Positions 33,266 through 41,576 of a stretch of DNA of 60,643 nt are shown piece after piece. Under the pieces are notes generated by a model. The model was not told the DNA's origin, did no database searches, and saw only the letters and a list, made by a program, of their open reading frames with translations. The first letter of the stretch is position 1, and each line of letters starts with the position of its first letter. The translations under genes and the position numbers were made by a program. Source of the stretch: Prochlorococcus sp. AG-402-K04 (GTDB lineage Bacteria > Cyanobacteriota > Cyanobacteriia > PCC-6307 > Cyanobiaceae); NCBI GenBank assembly GCA_003216895.1, contig QCID01000008.1, positions 1 through 60,643 of the forward strand, written 5' to 3'.

Positions 33266-34408
33266 ATGCCTGCAATACCTAACTCTAGAATTCGTAAACT
33301 GAGGACTTGGATTCCAGGAAAAAGATCATCAGAATTAATTGGTATAGATGAAAATCAAAATCAAATCACGTTAATTGACCTAGCAAGTAATGACTATCTA
33401 GACCTGGCAAGACATCCATTATTAATTGAGGCAGCTAAACAAACCTTAGAAACTGATGGAGTTGGTTCTGGAGGATCAAGATTTATTACTGGCAGTAGAA
33501 ATATTCATCAAAGACTTGAAACGAAGCTTGCTCAATGGCTTGATCGTGAGATTGTCCTTATTTACCCTAGTGGATTCCAAGCTAATCTAGCTGCAGTTTT
33601 AGCACTTACTGATCGTCACACTCCTGTTATTTGTGATCGTCTGATACATCATTCTCTGCTCATTGGAATCAAAGCAAGTGGAGCAAAGCTCATTAGATTC
33701 AAGCACAACAATTTATCTGAACTAGAGAGACTTTTAAAAAAATCCAGACAAAGTAATCCTCAAAATCAACCTTTAGTAATTACTGAAAGCCTTTTTAGTA
33801 TGGAGGGTACAACAGCACCCATAAAAGAAATTTCAAATCTATGCATTAAGTATGATTCAAAGTTATTGATAGACGAAGCTCATGCTTTTGGCGTCATGGG
33901 TCCAGAAGGAAAAGGAGAATCTTTTGGACTCAAAGAACCAATATCAATTGTCAGTGGGACCTTCGGTAAAGCATTTGGAAGTGGGGGAGCATTTCTGGCA
34001 ACAGACAAGATAACAGGAGAAAATTTAATACAAAACTGTGGGGCATTTCGCTATACAACTGCTTTAGCTCCTCCTCTTTGTTCAAGTGCTTTAGCCGCGT
34101 TAAATCTAATTGAAAGCAACCCTAGCTGGGGTAGCGAACTTCAAGAGAAATCAATAGCTTTAAGAGACAGATTGTCTAAGATTGGGTGGCAACGACCTGT
34201 TGGGGCAGGTCCAATAATCTCCATAATTTTAGGTTCTGACGAATTAGCCATGGATTATCAGAAGAAACTTGAGGAGCAAGGCCTTCTAACTGTCGCAATC
34301 CGTCCACCAACTGTCCCTGAAGGTGAATCGAGGCTCAGATTAGTGATAAGGCGAAATACTCCCGTTCAAGCTTTCGAAAGACTTATCGAAGTTCTTAGAA
34401 ACAAATGA
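33266..34408 (+). CDS. bioF: 8-amino-7-oxononanoate synthase
   Basis: 380 residues. A PLP enzyme that condenses pimeloyl-ACP (or -CoA) with alanine. The family features are IDLASNDYLDLARHPLLI, GVGSGGSRFITGS, LIDEAHAFGVMGPEGKG (PLP-contacting Asp/His) and the PLP lysine in IVSGTFGKAFGSGGAF (~229-244). It opens the five-gene biotin operon; the next gene overlaps by 4 bases. Confidence 0.95.
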   Translation: MPAIPNSRIRKLRTWIPGKRSSELIGIDENQNQITLIDLASNDYLDLARHPLLIEAAKQTLETDGVGSGGSRFITGSRNIHQRLETKLAQWLDREIVLIYPSGFQANLAAVLALTDRHTPVICDRLIHHSLLIGIKASGAKLIRFKHNNLSELERLLKKSRQSNPQNQPLVITESLFSMEGTTAPIKEISNLCIKYDSKLLIDEAHAFGVMGPEGKGESFGLKEPISIVSGTFGKAFGSGGAFLATDKITGENLIQNCGAFRYTTALAPPLCSSALAALNLIESNPSWGSELQEKSIALRDRLSKIGWQRPVGAGPIISIILGSDELAMDYQKKLEEQGLLTVAIRPPTVPEGESRLRLVIRRNTPVQAFERLIEVLRNK

Positions 34409-35133
34409 AAGAAATAATTGCTATGCATGGCTGGGCTGGTGATAGTCATCAATGGTCAAATTGGGAAAAGATATTTAAAAGTTGCGATTGGGAATGGAAA
34501 ACGTCTGAACGCGGATACAAAGATATAAATCCTCATTCACCCAAATGGAATCACAACTCAAAGCAAGTCGAACTTAAAAGAGTTGCGATATGTCACTCTC
34601 TTGGTTCACATTTGATAGACAAAGAAGTTTTATACTCAGCTACTCATGTTGTATTAATCAATAGTTTTAGTCGTTTTATTCCAAGTGGCAAAGAAAATCG
34701 TTCTATAAAACTGGCCCTCAACAGGATGATGAATGCAATAAATACGCCTAATGAGTCTGATATGTTAAGGAAATTTCATATAAAAGCTTATAAACCGAAT
34801 CACATAAATGTTCAGTCATCCGAATCAAATCTTCTTCATATATCAAATTCAGGAAGGTTGAGACTAAAAAATGATTTAAAACTTCTTATGGATTCTGTTT
34901 CTCTACCAATTGGCTTAAATAATTCTGCCAAAGTACTTGTTGTTAACAGCGAACAAGACTATATTTTGGCTAATCAAACGAAAGAAAAGCTAGCTGAAGA
35001 TTTAATAAACCACTTAGAGGCCGTACCCAAAACAATCAACCTTCAAGACGAAGGGCATTCAATCAAAAAAATTAAAAATATCAAAAAAGTCAAACACTGG
35101 CTAGAATTTGATCATGCAAAAAACATGGTCTAG
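34405..35133 (+). CDS. bioK: Pimeloyl-ACP methyl ester carboxylesterase, BioK type
   Basis: 242 residues, an alpha/beta hydrolase. MHGWAGDSHQW gives the oxyanion region, the nucleophile serine is in VAICHSLGSHL (Cys-His-Ser-Leu-Gly, a variant of GxSxG), the acid is probably the Asp in NSEQDYILA and the histidine is in DEGHSIKKI. Position between bioF and bioC identifies it as the esterase that removes the methyl cap from pimeloyl-ACP; picocyanobacteria use a BioH-isofunctional enzyme termed BioK. It overlaps bioF by 4 bases and bioC by about 20. Confidence 0.85.
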   Translation: MKEIIAMHGWAGDSHQWSNWEKIFKSCDWEWKTSERGYKDINPHSPKWNHNSKQVELKRVAICHSLGSHLIDKEVLYSATHVVLINSFSRFIPSGKENRSIKLALNRMMNAINTPNESDMLRKFHIKAYKPNHINVQSSESNLLHISNSGRLRLKNDLKLLMDSVSLPIGLNNSAKVLVVNSEQDYILANQTKEKLAEDLINHLEAVPKTINLQDEGHSIKKIKNIKKVKHWLEFDHAKNMV

Positions 35134-35869
35134 CCAAGTTAATAAAAACTTTAACGACGCTGCATTAAATTATAACGAATCAGCCTCAATTCAAAAAAGT
35201 ACTGCTTTAAAACTTGCAAAAATATGTTCTCATCATTCAATTAAACATGGACTATGGGTTGACCTTGGTTCTGGCACTGGACTACTCGCTAAATCATTAG
35301 AAGATCTACATCCAAACCAAAATGTAGTGAGATTGGATAATTCTAAAAAGATGATGGATCAACATTCAGAAAAGAGTGTTAAACAACTTTGGGATTTAAA
35401 TAATGGGTTACCTAAGTGGTCTGAAAAACCAAATTTATTAGCTTCAAGTTTTGTTTTACATTGGCTTGATAATCCACAAAAGAAACTTAAGGAATGGTTG
35501 AATGCTCTAAGCTTAGATGGATGTATTGCGTTAGCAATACCAATCAAGGGAAGTTTTCCAGAATGGTATGAAGCTGCCGAAAAGGCAAACTTGATATGTA
35601 CGGCTATTGATTTACCATCATACGACTCACTAATCAGAGTCGTCCCGAAACAAAGTATTTTATATAATAAAATTGAAGTTATTAAACAAACAGCAAAGAG
35701 GGCGACTTCTTTATTAAAACCTATGATCAAGGTCGGAGCACAAAGTAGCCAGAAGGAACAATTAAGTGTTTCAGATTGGCGACATCTATTGTCTTTTTGG
35801 CCAATTTCCAACAAGGATAAACAAGTAAGCCTTAGTTGGTCAATTCAGTTTTTATTAATAAAGCGATGA
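35114..35869 (+). CDS. bioC: Malonyl-ACP O-methyltransferase
   Basis: 251 residues from the ATG at 35114; a TTG two codons earlier (35108) is possible. BioC methylates malonyl-ACP so that fatty acid synthase can elongate it to pimeloyl-ACP methyl ester. The N-terminus NKNFNDAALNYNESASIQ and SAM motif I WVDLGSGTGLLAKSL (~52-66), then LASSFVLHWLDNPQKKL, fit BioC. It overlaps the end of bioK and shares ATGA with bioD. Confidence 0.9.
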   Translation: MQKTWSSQVNKNFNDAALNYNESASIQKSTALKLAKICSHHSIKHGLWVDLGSGTGLLAKSLEDLHPNQNVVRLDNSKKMMDQHSEKSVKQLWDLNNGLPKWSEKPNLLASSFVLHWLDNPQKKLKEWLNALSLDGCIALAIPIKGSFPEWYEAAEKANLICTAIDLPSYDSLIRVVPKQSILYNKIEVIKQTAKRATSLLKPMIKVGAQSSQKEQLSVSDWRHLLSFWPISNKDKQVSLSWSIQFLLIKR

Positions 35870-36516
35870 GTGCTTTCTCAAAAAGAATTATTATTTGTGG
35901 TACAGATACAAATGTAGGTAAAACGATAGTTAGTAGTTTTTTCGTCCAAGGTCTAAAAAGTATCTACTGGAAACCCATTCAAAGTGGAACAGAGGAAGGC
36001 ACAGACACCAAAACTGTTTGCAATCTCTTAAATCTTGAACCTAACCGCTATCTTCCTGAAAGATATAAATTCAAAACTCCTGTCTCTCCGCATTGGGCAG
36101 CAGAACAAGAGTCTGGTTTTATTGAACCAAGCAATTTAAAATTACCTGACTTAGATGAATTAATAATTATAGAGACTGCAGGTGGTTTAATGGTTCCTTT
36201 AAATCGGGATTGGCTGCAAATAGACCAATTAAAGGTTTGGGGATCTCCAATAATTCTTGTAGCGAGGACTGGCCTTGGCACTCTCAATCACACCTTATTA
36301 AGCCTAGAAGCCTTGAAACATAGAAATTTAGATGTTTTAGGAATAGTATTAAATGGCCCTCCACACAAAGACAATCCAAAGACTCTAGAGCAATTTGGAG
36401 ATACTAAAATCCTTGCTAGTCTTCCTATCTTTAAAGAAGTCAACGCAAAAGTACTTTCGAAAGAATGGAATAAACAGCAATTAGATCAAAAGCTTAAAAA
36501 ATACATTCGATATTAA
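35866..36516 (+). CDS. bioD: Dethiobiotin synthetase
   Basis: 216 residues. It closes the ureido ring of dethiobiotin from DAPA, CO2 and ATP. The P-loop GTDTNVGKTIVSSFF at ~12-26, YWKPIQSGTEEGTDT (substrate lysine/Thr region) and IIETAGGLMVPLN are clear. The ATG at 35866 overlaps the bioC stop (ATGA), so I chose it over an in-frame start 30 bases upstream. Confidence 0.95.
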   Translation: MSAFSKRIIICGTDTNVGKTIVSSFFVQGLKSIYWKPIQSGTEEGTDTKTVCNLLNLEPNRYLPERYKFKTPVSPHWAAEQESGFIEPSNLKLPDLDELIIIETAGGLMVPLNRDWLQIDQLKVWGSPIILVARTGLGTLNHTLLSLEALKHRNLDVLGIVLNGPPHKDNPKTLEQFGDTKILASLPIFKEVNAKVLSKEWNKQQLDQKLKKYIRY

Positions 36517-36594
36517 AATTTTATTTTTTTCTTAATCAAAAGATTATTTTGGCTTCAATCAAGTTAAATAAAAGAATAGGGAAAACTAAATTTG

Positions 36595-37893
36595 ATGAAT
36601 GAGAAAGAAAATTCAAATCAAACTATTCAGAATCCTCATATATGGCCACCATTCACTCAACTTACATCCTCTAAGCCACAATTATTAGTTGAAAAAGCAA
36701 AAGGTGCTCTTTTACTTCCTAAAGACAGAGCTCCAATAATCGATGGCATAAGTAGCTGGTGGGTTACTCTTCATGGTCATGCAAATGAATATATTGCTAA
36801 AGCTATCGCAACACAAGCAGAGCAATTAGAACAAATTATCTTTGCAGATTTTTCTCATCCTCAAGCTGAGCTATTAGCCAATCGACTAAGTAAATTAACA
36901 GGTCTAGAAAAGTTATTCTTTTCAGATAATGGCTCTACAGCAGTAGAAGTAGCCTTAAAAATGGCTCGTCAATGGTGGCAAAATAAAGGTGACAATCGAT
37001 CACAAATCATTGCATTCGAAGGCGCATACCATGGAGATACATTTGGAGCAATGGCGGTAGGCGAACGAAATATATTTAGCGAGCCTTTTGATCAAATGCT
37101 ATTTCCTGTTAGCAGAGTCCCTTGGCCTGAGACATGGTGGGGTGATGAAGATTTTGAAAGACGCGAAAAGGAGGTTTTAGAAACTCTTGATCACCTCCTT
37201 CAGAAACCAACTATTGCGGTAATTCTTGAGCCATTGGTGCAAGGGGCTGGAGGGATGCGAATGGTTCGTTCAGAATTTTTAGTAGAAGTCGAAAAAAGGA
37301 TTCGCCAGGCTAACTCTTTGCTGATTACAGATGAAGTCTTAACTGGCTTTGGAAGGTGTGGAGAACTATTCGCTTTTCAAAGAGTAGGATTAAAGCCAGA
37401 CCTTATATCACTCTCAAAAGGGTTAACCGGTGGATTCCTTCCGATGGGAGTTACCATGATGAGTAAAAGAATTTCCGAAGGTTTCCTTGGGGAAGATCCC
37501 AAGCACACTTTCTGGCACGGTCACAGTTTCACAGCTAATCCCTTAGGTTGCGCAGCTGCCAATGCAAGCTTAGATCTTTTAGAAAACTACCCACAAAAAT
37601 ATTTAGATTTCGAGTCACGTCATCTACCTCATCTACAAAAAATAGTTAAAGATCCAAGAATTGAATGTCCAAGAATTACAGGAACCATTGCTGCTTTCAA
37701 TATTAAAGTGAAAGGTAAAAAAGGATATTTAAGTTCCGTTGGTAAAATCATGAAAGCAAGTGCATTGAGAGTTGGTGTTTTCATTAGGCCATTAGGAGAC
37801 GTAGTTTATCTAATGCCACCACTGTGTATCACAGATGAAGAACTAGAAAAATGCTACTTTGGAATCCAAGAGGGCTTAAATTCTTTATCCTAA
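36595..37893 (+). CDS. bioA: Adenosylmethionine-8-amino-7-oxononanoate aminotransferase
   Basis: 432 residues, class III PLP aminotransferase that converts KAPA to DAPA with SAM as amino donor. HIWPPFTQL near the N-terminus and GISSWWVTLHGHAN carry BioA-specific substrate residues; LLITDEVLTGFGRCGELFAF and the PLP lysine in ISLSKGLTGGFLPMGVT follow. It ends the bioF-K-C-D-A operon, with a 78-base gap after bioD. The final gene bioB (biotin synthase) is not in this window. A TTG precedes the ATG by one codon. Confidence 0.96.
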   Translation: MNEKENSNQTIQNPHIWPPFTQLTSSKPQLLVEKAKGALLLPKDRAPIIDGISSWWVTLHGHANEYIAKAIATQAEQLEQIIFADFSHPQAELLANRLSKLTGLEKLFFSDNGSTAVEVALKMARQWWQNKGDNRSQIIAFEGAYHGDTFGAMAVGERNIFSEPFDQMLFPVSRVPWPETWWGDEDFERREKEVLETLDHLLQKPTIAVILEPLVQGAGGMRMVRSEFLVEVEKRIRQANSLLITDEVLTGFGRCGELFAFQRVGLKPDLISLSKGLTGGFLPMGVTMMSKRISEGFLGEDPKHTFWHGHSFTANPLGCAAANASLDLLENYPQKYLDFESRHLPHLQKIVKDPRIECPRITGTIAAFNIKVKGKKGYLSSVGKIMKASALRVGVFIRPLGDVVYLMPPLCITDEELEKCYFGIQEGLNSLS

Positions 37894-37952
37894 AATTTTT
37901 TTCTTACCTAGATTCTAAGCACTTAGATATATAATTATTTCTTAAATTAAAC

Positions 37953-38393
37953 TTACATCAACCAACTTGGAGTAAAATTCAAGTTTACGCCTCTTGAAAA
38001 AGCAATAAACACTCCTAAAGCCAGGCTAAAGAAAATAGAGGTGGTTAAAAGAAGAAGTGAAAATAGTTCTCCTCCTGATAATGGTCTCCTTACTCCTATC
38101 GATTTAGAAAATTGCAGAGGTTGTTTATTCTTTAAATAAGGTTCTTTCTTCTGACTTATAAGATTATTCTCTTTTTCTATAAATAAGTCATAGTTTGCCC
38201 TTAAGACAGGATCACTTAATAAATCATAAGCCTCACAAACTTTTTGAAATTGCCTTGTCGCTTCATCACTTGGCAGAGATGTCGTATCTGGATGAAGTTG
38301 CTTACTTAATTTACGGAAAGCTTTTCTAAGCTCTACGTTATTGGCAGAGGTAGAAACACCAAGCAGTTCGTAACAATTAGAGGAAGTAGTCAA
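37953..38393 (-). CDS. J-domain protein with C-terminal membrane helix
   Basis: 146 residues. The first ~65 form a J domain (CYELLGVSTSANNVELRKAF, then LSKQLHPDTTS with the HPD motif) that should stimulate an Hsp70 ATPase. A basic linker follows, and a hydrophobic helix near 112-132 (LLLLTTSIFFSLALGVFIAF) would anchor it in a membrane with the J domain in the cytoplasm. There is no Gly/Phe or zinc-finger region, so it is a type III J protein, not DnaJ itself. It is divergent from rsmG and converges on bioA. Confidence 0.85.
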   Translation of the reverse strand: MTTSSNCYELLGVSTSANNVELRKAFRKLSKQLHPDTTSLPSDEATRQFQKVCEAYDLLSDPVLRANYDLFIEKENNLISQKKEPYLKNKQPLQFSKSIGVRRPLSGGELFSLLLLTTSIFFSLALGVFIAFSRGVNLNFTPSWLM

Positions 38394-38471
38394 CTAAAGA
38401 AAATATGATCTAATAATGTATAGATTTTATCTAAATATCTCATAGCTGACTATTTCAAAAAACAATTCAAA

Positions 38472-39218
38472 ATGTCTACTGATAAAAACAACACAAAAGC
38501 AAAGCATCTCATGATATGGAATGAGCTTAAATGGATGCCAAGTGACAAACAATTAGCTCAATTTATCCATTTGCAAGCGTTACTTAAAGAATGGAATAAG
38601 AAGACCAACCTAACTCGTTTAGTTGATGGAGATGATTTCTGGACGGCACAAGTATGTGACAGCTTGTTGCCACTGCATGAAGAACTTCAATACCCTGAAC
38701 TTTCTCATAAATACATAGATATTGGATCTGGCTGTGGATTTCCTGGTTTAGCAATAGCTATAGCAATGCCAAATTCAAATATTACACTTTTAGATTCTTC
38801 AAGTAAAAAAACGACTTTTCTGCAAGAAGTTTCTAAAGAAATTGGATTAAATTCTCGTATAACAGTGGTAACTGAACGAGCTGAGACAGCAGGAAGGGAT
38901 CCAGTCCTTCGAAGTAATTTTGACTATGCCATTGCAAGAGCAGTTGCTTCTGCAAATGTAGTAGCAGAATATCTCGTGCCTTTTTTAAATTCGACAGGTC
39001 AAGCGCTCATATTTAAAGGGGGCTGGAGTGAACCAGAGCAACAAATACTAAAGAAAGCATTAACTGAACTAAATGCAGAGATCCAACGAACACATAAATT
39101 CGTACTCCCTAGTAATCGCGGTATTAGGAATATTATTAGGATTAGTTCTATTAATAAATGTCCTAATCAATATCCAAGATCAATTGGAAAACCCAAAAAA
39201 CATCCTTTAGGTTACTAA
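38472..39218 (+). CDS. rsmG: 16S rRNA (guanine-N7)-methyltransferase RsmG
   Basis: 248 residues, slightly longer than the norm through a basic C-terminal tail. It methylates G527 of 16S rRNA. The family motifs are LLKEWNKKTNLTRL, the SAM site YIDIGSGCGFPGLAIAIA (~81-98), RAETAGRD and FDYAIARAVAS. Its 3' end overlaps the convergent aldo/keto reductase gene by 4 bases. Confidence 0.95.
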   Translation: MSTDKNNTKAKHLMIWNELKWMPSDKQLAQFIHLQALLKEWNKKTNLTRLVDGDDFWTAQVCDSLLPLHEELQYPELSHKYIDIGSGCGFPGLAIAIAMPNSNITLLDSSSKKTTFLQEVSKEIGLNSRITVVTERAETAGRDPVLRSNFDYAIARAVASANVVAEYLVPFLNSTGQALIFKGGWSEPEQQILKKALTELNAEIQRTHKFVLPSNRGIRNIIRISSINKCPNQYPRSIGKPKKHPLGY

Positions 39219-40441
39219 ATCCCCCATAATCTATCTCTTCTTTCTCCCCCCAATCTGTCCTTCAATTTTCTAAGTATAAAAGGTATTTCAGACCTCCATG
39301 GGCTATTAATCAAAACTTTTTTCAAATCATCCTCGCTCACTTCACAATCCAAACAATCTGCGTTTGACCCTGGGAACCAATGTCCTCCTCTACCTAAAAG
39401 ACCATAACGATCTTTAGCAAAGCTTTCCATATCCCAAGCCTCTAATAAATTATTTAGCCATAGTAAAACAGGTATATTAATCTCTCCTGGAGTTTGGTCC
39501 CAACTAGGTAAACCTGTTTTCCATGTAGTCAACCATGACTCTCCAAGCGACTTACATGAGGCATTAACTAACCTTTTATCTATAGTATTAATTAAATCAT
39601 GCGTTATATCCATTTTAGCGATTGCACTTAAATGTATATCTAGATCTTCAGGCTTTGACGCTCCAACACTTAATGTATGAATTCTTTTATCCCTTAAACA
39701 AAAAAGATCATTAAATTCTATTGGATGCAAGGGACTACATAAATCTAGAAGTTTCAATGATGGTGTATGTAGATGACCTCCTTTATCAGTAGGACTTATA
39801 ATGAAAACCCCCATATCATTAGCATTCGCTGCTTGTAAAGCTCTTTCGTTTCCCTGACGAATAAAATACCAATGTAAATTAACATAATCAAAAAGTCCTG
39901 TTTCAATTACTTTAATAATCAGGTCAACGTTTGCATGAGTTGAGAAGCCCACATGACCAACAAGACCATCTTTTTGCCATTGACGAACAATATGTAGACA
40001 TCCATTAGGACGAATAGCCATATCTAAGTGCTCAGGAATATTGATACCATGAATAGCTAATAAATCAATTTTTTTGGAACCTAATCTACTCATACTTAAC
40101 TCAAGTTCCTGCTCAAATATCGAAGGGTCATTATTTGGTGGGATTTTCGTTTGCAATATTCTTTTTGGGTCATCTATTTGACCGAAGGCCCAGCCTATTT
40201 GACGCTCTGATGTTCCATAATGACGCGCAGTTTCTATATGATGCATTCCTTTTTGAGACGCATACTTAATAGTTTTTTGCAAAATGTCTTGTTGTTGTTT
40301 GTCAATCTCTTTAGGATCTAAATCCTTCCAGCTTTGTTGAAAGCGCATCCCGCCCAGAGATAAGACTGGTATCTGAATCTCTGTTCGACCAAATCTTCTC
40401 CTAGGTATTGAATTGTTGTTACTATCTTTAATTCTTGACAC
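39215..40441 (-). CDS. Aldo/keto reductase family oxidoreductase
   Basis: 408 residues. The N-terminal ~290 residues form an aldo/keto reductase barrel: RRRFGRTEIQIPVLSLGGM, HHIETARHYGTSERQIG (catalytic Tyr in HYG), KIDLLAIHGINIPEHL and HVGFSTHANVDLI. The C-terminal ~110 residues correspond to the region that in related enzymes binds a 4Fe-4S cluster, but here only CLDC remains of the cysteine set, so cluster binding looks lost. The substrate is unknown. The gene follows a ferredoxin gene by 15 bases on the same strand. Confidence 0.85.
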   Translation of the reverse strand: MSRIKDSNNNSIPRRRFGRTEIQIPVLSLGGMRFQQSWKDLDPKEIDKQQQDILQKTIKYASQKGMHHIETARHYGTSERQIGWAFGQIDDPKRILQTKIPPNNDPSIFEQELELSMSRLGSKKIDLLAIHGINIPEHLDMAIRPNGCLHIVRQWQKDGLVGHVGFSTHANVDLIIKVIETGLFDYVNLHWYFIRQGNERALQAANANDMGVFIISPTDKGGHLHTPSLKLLDLCSPLHPIEFNDLFCLRDKRIHTLSVGASKPEDLDIHLSAIAKMDITHDLINTIDKRLVNASCKSLGESWLTTWKTGLPSWDQTPGEINIPVLLWLNNLLEAWDMESFAKDRYGLLGRGGHWFPGSNADCLDCEVSEDDLKKVLINSPWRSEIPFILRKLKDRLGGERRDRLWGI

Positions 40442-40456
40442 TTATATATTTAAAAA

Positions 40457-40876
40457 TCAAGTAACCGGTGGTAAACCTAAATTCCTAAAATGATGATTTT
40501 TTAAAACTTCTTCCAATTTAATTAAGTCTTCAAAAGAAACCCAATCTATACAATCAACAGGACAGGTATCTATTGCTTCTTGTATTAATTCAGAACTATC
40601 TCCATCTTGTCTAAACGCTCTTGCTCTGCCTTGTTCGGGCTCCATTGCAAATGTGTTAGTAGCAACTGAACTGCAATATGTACAGCCAATGCATTTCCTC
40701 TCATCAACCCAAACGGCTTTTTCCCTTAACTTCCCTCCAAGGACTGGATCTCTACCACTAAGCTCAAAATCTTCATTATTAGCTGCTTCGTATGCAAAAT
40801 TTGGATCATAAATATCATTTGAGGGTTGATATTCAATAGACCTGGTTTCAAAAGCAGCTCTAGGATCAAAAGTCAA
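40457..40876 (-). CDS. Ferredoxin-like iron-sulfur protein
   Basis: 139 residues. A ~45-residue N-terminal extension precedes a single-cluster ferredoxin domain with KCIGCTYCSSVATNTF (Cys-x2-Cys-x2-Cys) and DTCPVDCIDWV supplying the fourth cysteine, hence one 4Fe-4S cluster and a degenerate second site. It resembles the plant/cyanobacterial DnaJ-associated or bacterial-type ferredoxins of unknown partner. It lies 15 bases before the aldo/keto reductase and 15 bases after ycf35, all on one strand, so it may donate electrons within this cluster. Confidence 0.88.
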   Translation of the reverse strand: MTFDPRAAFETRSIEYQPSNDIYDPNFAYEAANNEDFELSGRDPVLGGKLREKAVWVDERKCIGCTYCSSVATNTFAMEPEQGRARAFRQDGDSSELIQEAIDTCPVDCIDWVSFEDLIKLEEVLKNHHFRNLGLPPVT

Positions 40877-40891
40877 TTTTCAAAAACAGCC

Positions 40892-41284
40892 TTAGGAATC
40901 CCAACGAGTAACTACTAATTCTATTGATCCATCTAAATTTTGTTTTTGCTCAGAGACTTGGAAGCCTTCTTGAGCAGTTGAATCAAGAACAGTATTTAGA
41001 GCATAACGTTGAGTGACCTGAGCTAAAAATCTCTCAATTGGTATTGATTGTTTCCAGAGATCAAGGTCAGTTACAAGTTCATAAGATTTTGAGCCTTCAT
41101 TCCAACGAAATCCAATGTCTCCCCCCTTACTCATCTCAACTGTCATTTGAGCTTTTACAGTTTGACCTCTATAACCTCTAACTAGATTTTCACCTTCGTT
41201 GGGTACATACCCTAAATCAATAAGAGCCTGTTTAAGGAACTCTTTCTTACGAAGTTGAGTTTTAACTGTGCTGAAATGTGACAT
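40892..41284 (-). CDS. ycf35: Ycf35 family protein (DUF1257)
   Basis: 130 residues. The start MSHFSTVKTQLRKKEFLKQA, then LVRGYRGQTVKAQMTVEM and FLAQVTQRYALNTVLDSTAQ, match the Ycf35/DUF1257 family found in cyanobacteria and algal plastids. The function is unknown. It shares one base with the stop of the upstream DUF2997 gene (TGATG), and the ferredoxin gene follows, a grouping I recall as frequent in cyanobacteria. Confidence 0.9.
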   Translation of the reverse strand: MSHFSTVKTQLRKKEFLKQALIDLGYVPNEGENLVRGYRGQTVKAQMTVEMSKGGDIGFRWNEGSKSYELVTDLDLWKQSIPIERFLAQVTQRYALNTVLDSTAQEGFQVSEQKQNLDGSIELVVTRWDS

Positions 41285-41487
41285 CAGTGAATTTCTGCAG
41301 GAATAGTCTGTTGTTGAACTTTTTTGCGAAGAAAGGTATCAGAGGTTGGCTCTCTCCTTTCAACGGTGCCTAAGGCATCCTCAAGCTTCTCAGTCAAATC
41401 AATACATGCCTCACCAACAAGACCTTCAACGGTTTCTTCAACACGTCCGTCTTGTCGGATTTTAAAGCGCAATGTGCGTTGTGGCAT
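41284..41487 (-). CDS. DUF2997 family small protein
   Basis: 67 residues. It starts PQRTLRFKIRQDGRVEETVE and continues with GEACIDLTEKLEDALGTVE, a typical DUF2997 pattern with a conserved cysteine at about residue 28. The family is unassigned and commonly encoded directly ahead of ycf35, as here with a one-base overlap. It is the first gene of the DUF2997-ycf35-ferredoxin-reductase run. Confidence 0.85.
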   Translation of the reverse strand: MPQRTLRFKIRQDGRVEETVEGLVGEACIDLTEKLEDALGTVERREPTSDTFLRKKVQQQTIPAEIH

Positions 41488-41576
41488 GAAACTGAAGCCC
41501 TAAGTCACGCATGATATAGAAAAAAACTCTAGAAACGTGAATTATTAATTACAACGAATTGTTTTTGTACCAAAAA

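Noticed and set aside
35359-35814. A 151-residue frame antisense to bioC
   Set aside because: Fully nested in bioC, whose methyltransferase motifs are clear; no independent start signal or family likeness.
37914-37927. TCTAAG-CA-CTTAGA stem between bioA and the J-domain gene as a terminator
   Set aside because: The loop would be only two bases, the stem is AT-rich and no clear T-run follows on either strand.
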